Made by a program: the position numbers and the translations under genes. Shown here piece after piece: positions 6,340 to 8,024 of a DNA stretch of 8,024 bases. The stretch comes from Candidatus Bipolaricaulota bacterium (GTDB lineage Bacteria > Bipolaricaulota > Bipolaricaulia > UBA7950 > UBA9294): NCBI GenBank assembly GCA_030612175.1, contig JAUWOJ010000049.1:1-8024 (forward strand). The letters run 5' to 3'. Below the pieces are notes generated by a model. The model was not told the DNA's origin and ran no database searches. It was given only the letters and a program-made list of their open reading frames with translations. Within the stretch, counting starts at the first letter, position 1. Each line of letters begins with the position of its first letter.

Positions 6340-6369
6340 TTGACTTATTCTATGCCCTTAAACTACTAT
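6340..6369 (+). promoter_or_regulatory. Possible promoter of mtnA giving a nearly leaderless mRNA
   Basis: TTGACT (6340-6345, 5 of 6) and TACTAT (6364-6369, 4 of 6) are 18 bp apart. The -10 box ends 14 nt before the ATG at 6384, so the mRNA would have a leader of only some 7 nt. This agrees with the lack of a Shine-Dalgarno sequence before this ATG. Confidence 0.4.
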
Positions 6370-6383
6370 CCAAACATAAAGCG

Positions 6384-7436
6384 ATGACCAAGAAGAGGCT
6401 TCCTACATTCCACGGAGTACCCTCCCCGCTTATCTACCGCGACGGCGGGATTGACCTTATCGACCAGAGGCAACTTCCATCGAAGCTGGTCGTTCTCAGG
6501 ATCACTGATTACGTAGACTTGGCGGACGCAATCCGGGAAATGAAGGTGCGTGGTGCACCGGCGATCGGGATCGCAGCAGCCTATGGAATAGTGCTGGGAA
6601 TGCAGGAAGAAGTCAAGAGAACAGACCTTGTGGACCGCTTTGCGCAAGTCAGTGCAGAGCTCCGAGGGACGCGGCCAACAGCCGTGAATCTCTTCTGGGC
6701 GATTACTCGTCTAGAAAGGATCTTTCAGCGACACAAGAATGACCGTCCGGCCAGCCTAAGAGAGGCCCTCCTTACGGAGGCCAAGCAGATCCATGAGGAG
6801 GACGTAAAGGGCAACCAGTGCATAGGAAGACACGGGTCTGCGATTCTTCCTCAGGACGCGCGGGTCCTCACCATCTGCAACGCTGGCTTCCTAGCTAGCG
6901 GTGGCTACGGCACCGCCCTTGGGGTGGTCCGGGCGGCCTGGAAGCAGGGTAAACTCAGTATGGTCTACGTCTGTGAAACACGTCCCTTGTTCCAAGGTAG
7001 CCGACTTACCGCTTGGGAGCTCAGCCGGGAAGGGATCCCATTCCAGTTGATCATAGATTCGGCAGCGGGATACCTCATGGCAAAAGGGAGAATAGATGCA
7101 GTTCTGGCTGGAGCAGACCGCATAACGCAAAATGGTGATGTGACGAACAAGATCGGAACTTACGCCCTTGCGGTCCTGGGAGACCACCACAGGATCCCCC
7201 TATATGTTGCTGCTCCCACCTCGACCATTGATGCAAGCCTTGGAACGGGGGATGAGGTTCCGATTGAAGAACGCGATGGAGAAGAAGTGCGTGCGCCTCT
7301 TGGAGTACAGTTAGCCGTGCAGGGCGCGCGGGTGTGGAACCCAGCCTTCGATGTAACACCAGCGAGGCTTGTTTCTGCTATTATCACTGAGAGAGGGGTG
7401 CTGCGGCCGCCCTACCATATGAGAACTGAGAACTAG
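6384..7436 (+). CDS. mtnA: Methylthioribose-1-phosphate isomerase
   Basis: The 350-residue protein is full length for MtnA, a cytoplasmic enzyme of the eIF2B-alpha-like fold that turns methylthioribose-1-phosphate into methylthioribulose-1-phosphate in the methionine salvage pathway. Visible signatures are LIDQRQLP near the N-terminus, VRGAPAIGIAAAYG (RGAPA at 56-60), ICNAGFLASGGYGTALGVVRAA, and GADRITQNGDVTNKIGTY. Cys165 and Asp245 match the catalytic cysteine and aspartate of the family (160 and 240 in the Bacillus enzyme as I recall). ATG 6384 is the only standard start in frame; no ribosome site precedes it, and a promoter-like pair lies so close that the mRNA may be nearly leaderless. 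A class II aldolase follows on the same strand, so the two probably act in sequence. Some MtnA-like proteins also take 5-deoxyribose-1-phosphate, and close paralogues act on ribose-1,5-bisphosphate, but the motifs favour MtnA. Confidence 0.93.
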   Translation: MTKKRLPTFHGVPSPLIYRDGGIDLIDQRQLPSKLVVLRITDYVDLADAIREMKVRGAPAIGIAAAYGIVLGMQEEVKRTDLVDRFAQVSAELRGTRPTAVNLFWAITRLERIFQRHKNDRPASLREALLTEAKQIHEEDVKGNQCIGRHGSAILPQDARVLTICNAGFLASGGYGTALGVVRAAWKQGKLSMVYVCETRPLFQGSRLTAWELSREGIPFQLIIDSAAGYLMAKGRIDAVLAGADRITQNGDVTNKIGTYALAVLGDHHRIPLYVAAPTSTIDASLGTGDEVPIEERDGEEVRAPLGVQLAVQGARVWNPAFDVTPARLVSAIITERGVLRPPYHMRTEN

Positions 7437-7525
7437 GTGGAAGCTAGTGGAAGCATGTGAGGGTACTTTGCCTGTCCGGAACGAGATGGTTCAGACCAAG
7501 GGTGGCCACTGCCGTGGTTAGCGTC

Positions 7526-7530
7526 AGAGG
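7526..7530 (+). promoter_or_regulatory. Ribosome binding site for the TTG start of the aldolase
   Basis: AGAGG stands 10 nt before TTG 7541. No better site precedes the other possible starts, and the resulting protein length to the metal ligands agrees with the FucA family. Confidence 0.4.
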
Positions 7531-7540
7531 TGCACTGCTT

Positions 7541-8024
7541 TTGCCGCATCTGCGTAGGCAGGTGGGGCGGACTGCCCAGAGAATGGCCAACTTGGGCCTT
7601 GTTCGCGGGAGCTCAGGCAACGTATCCCTGCGGATAGGAGAGCGGATTCTCATCACTGCAAGTGCAACGCCTTACAAGGGCTTGACAGCCAAGCAAGTGA
7701 TAGAGATTGATTACGAAGGGGAGAGGTACTCTGGCAGTGGCAGCCCATCCTCTGAGTGGCGGATGCACGCGGCAATCTACCGTGCACGGAAGGACATCCA
7801 GGCGATCGTACATACACACTCACCTTTTGCCACCGCAGCCGCGATCTGTCTCACCGAGCTTCCCATGGAAAACGATGAGGGAGAGCTCCTCTTCGGAGAC
7901 ACAATCCCAGTTGCCGAACACAAACCAGCTGGCAGTTGGGAACTCGCTGATGCAGCGGTCGATGCTCTGAGCGATGGAAAGGCCGTTCTACTTGCTTGCC
8001 ACGGCGTGGTAGCATTGGGCTCCA
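7541..8024 (+). CDS. Class II aldolase, FucA/MtnB-like (3' cut by window), probable TTG start
   Basis: The frame is open to the window end, giving 161 residues of an expected 200-220. It aligns well with E. coli L-fuculose-1-phosphate aldolase as I remember it: LRRQV...LGLVRGSSGNVSLR, PSSEWRMHAAIYRARKDIQAIVHTH, and LLACHGVVALG. From the TTG at 7541 the zinc/catalytic residues fall at Glu72, His91, His93 and His154, one off the FucA numbers 73, 92, 94 and 155. AGAGG (7526-7530) lies 10 nt before the TTG. GTG codons at 7457, 7502 and 7514 would add N-terminal residues without family support; ATG 7583 would cut into the conserved first helix. Placed behind mtnA, it may cleave methylthioribulose- or 5-deoxyribulose-1-phosphate to DHAP plus an aldehyde, or be the MtnB dehydratase, which shares this fold. 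Family is firm, substrate inferred, start moderately sure. Confidence 0.9.
   Translation, partial: MPHLRRQVGRTAQRMANLGLVRGSSGNVSLRIGERILITASATPYKGLTAKQVIEIDYEGERYSGSGSPSSEWRMHAAIYRARKDIQAIVHTHSPFATAAAICLTELPMENDEGELLFGDTIPVAEHKPAGSWELADAAVDALSDGKAVLLACHGVVALGS

Noticed and set aside
7075..7387. Several minus-strand open frames across mtnA
   Set aside because: All lie within the strongly conserved MtnA coding sequence and show no domain or start signal.

Overview
The window looks like chromosomal DNA of a bacterium with mid-range G+C. Shine-Dalgarno sites (AGGAGG type) and sigma-70-like -35/-10 pairs, including a perfect TATAAT, argue for Bacteria. The phylum cannot be fixed from the sequence alone. 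Secreted proteins of unknown family beside a CsgG-like protein, a B12-radical SAM enzyme and a MtnA/aldolase pair would fit an uncultivated lineage such as Bipolaricaulota, but that is a guess. I see no mobile element, CRISPR array, tRNA or rRNA gene.

Layout. (1) 1-822, plus strand: the C-terminal part of a molybdenum hydroxylase large subunit (xanthine dehydrogenase/aldehyde oxidase family), cut by the window edge. (2) 782-3050, minus strand: an envelope block of a small signal-peptide/two-helix membrane protein, a secreted protein of unknown family just upstream of it, and a CsgG-domain protein on a separate transcription unit. The small membrane protein runs tail-to-tail into the molybdenum hydroxylase with a 41-bp overlap. 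(3) 3054-3336: a divergent control region with a strong promoter for the next gene. (4) 3337-4824, plus strand: a B12-binding-type radical SAM protein of the DUF4070/HpnP-like group. (5) 4976-6145, minus strand: an MFS transporter convergent with it. (6) 6384-8024, plus strand: mtnA (methylthioribose-1-phosphate isomerase) followed by a class II aldolase that runs off the right edge.

The clearest functional pairing is mtnA plus the class II aldolase. Together they could isomerise and then split methylthioribose-1-phosphate, or 5-deoxyribose-1-phosphate, into a DHAP-yielding salvage route (a DHAP-shunt-like arrangement). 5'-deoxyadenosine, one possible source of 5-deoxyribose, is a radical SAM by-product, and a radical SAM gene lies nearby, but that link is inference.

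The most unusual details are at translation starts and leaders. The small membrane protein probably begins at an AUU codon. The aldolase probably begins at UUG. Two very strong Shine-Dalgarno-like elements, at 3158-3168 and 6212-6217, have no conventional gene behind them; each lies about 175 bp ahead of a plus-strand gene. I do not find convincing proof of a wholly new system. The best candidate for undescribed biology is the CsgG-like/secreted/membrane protein block.
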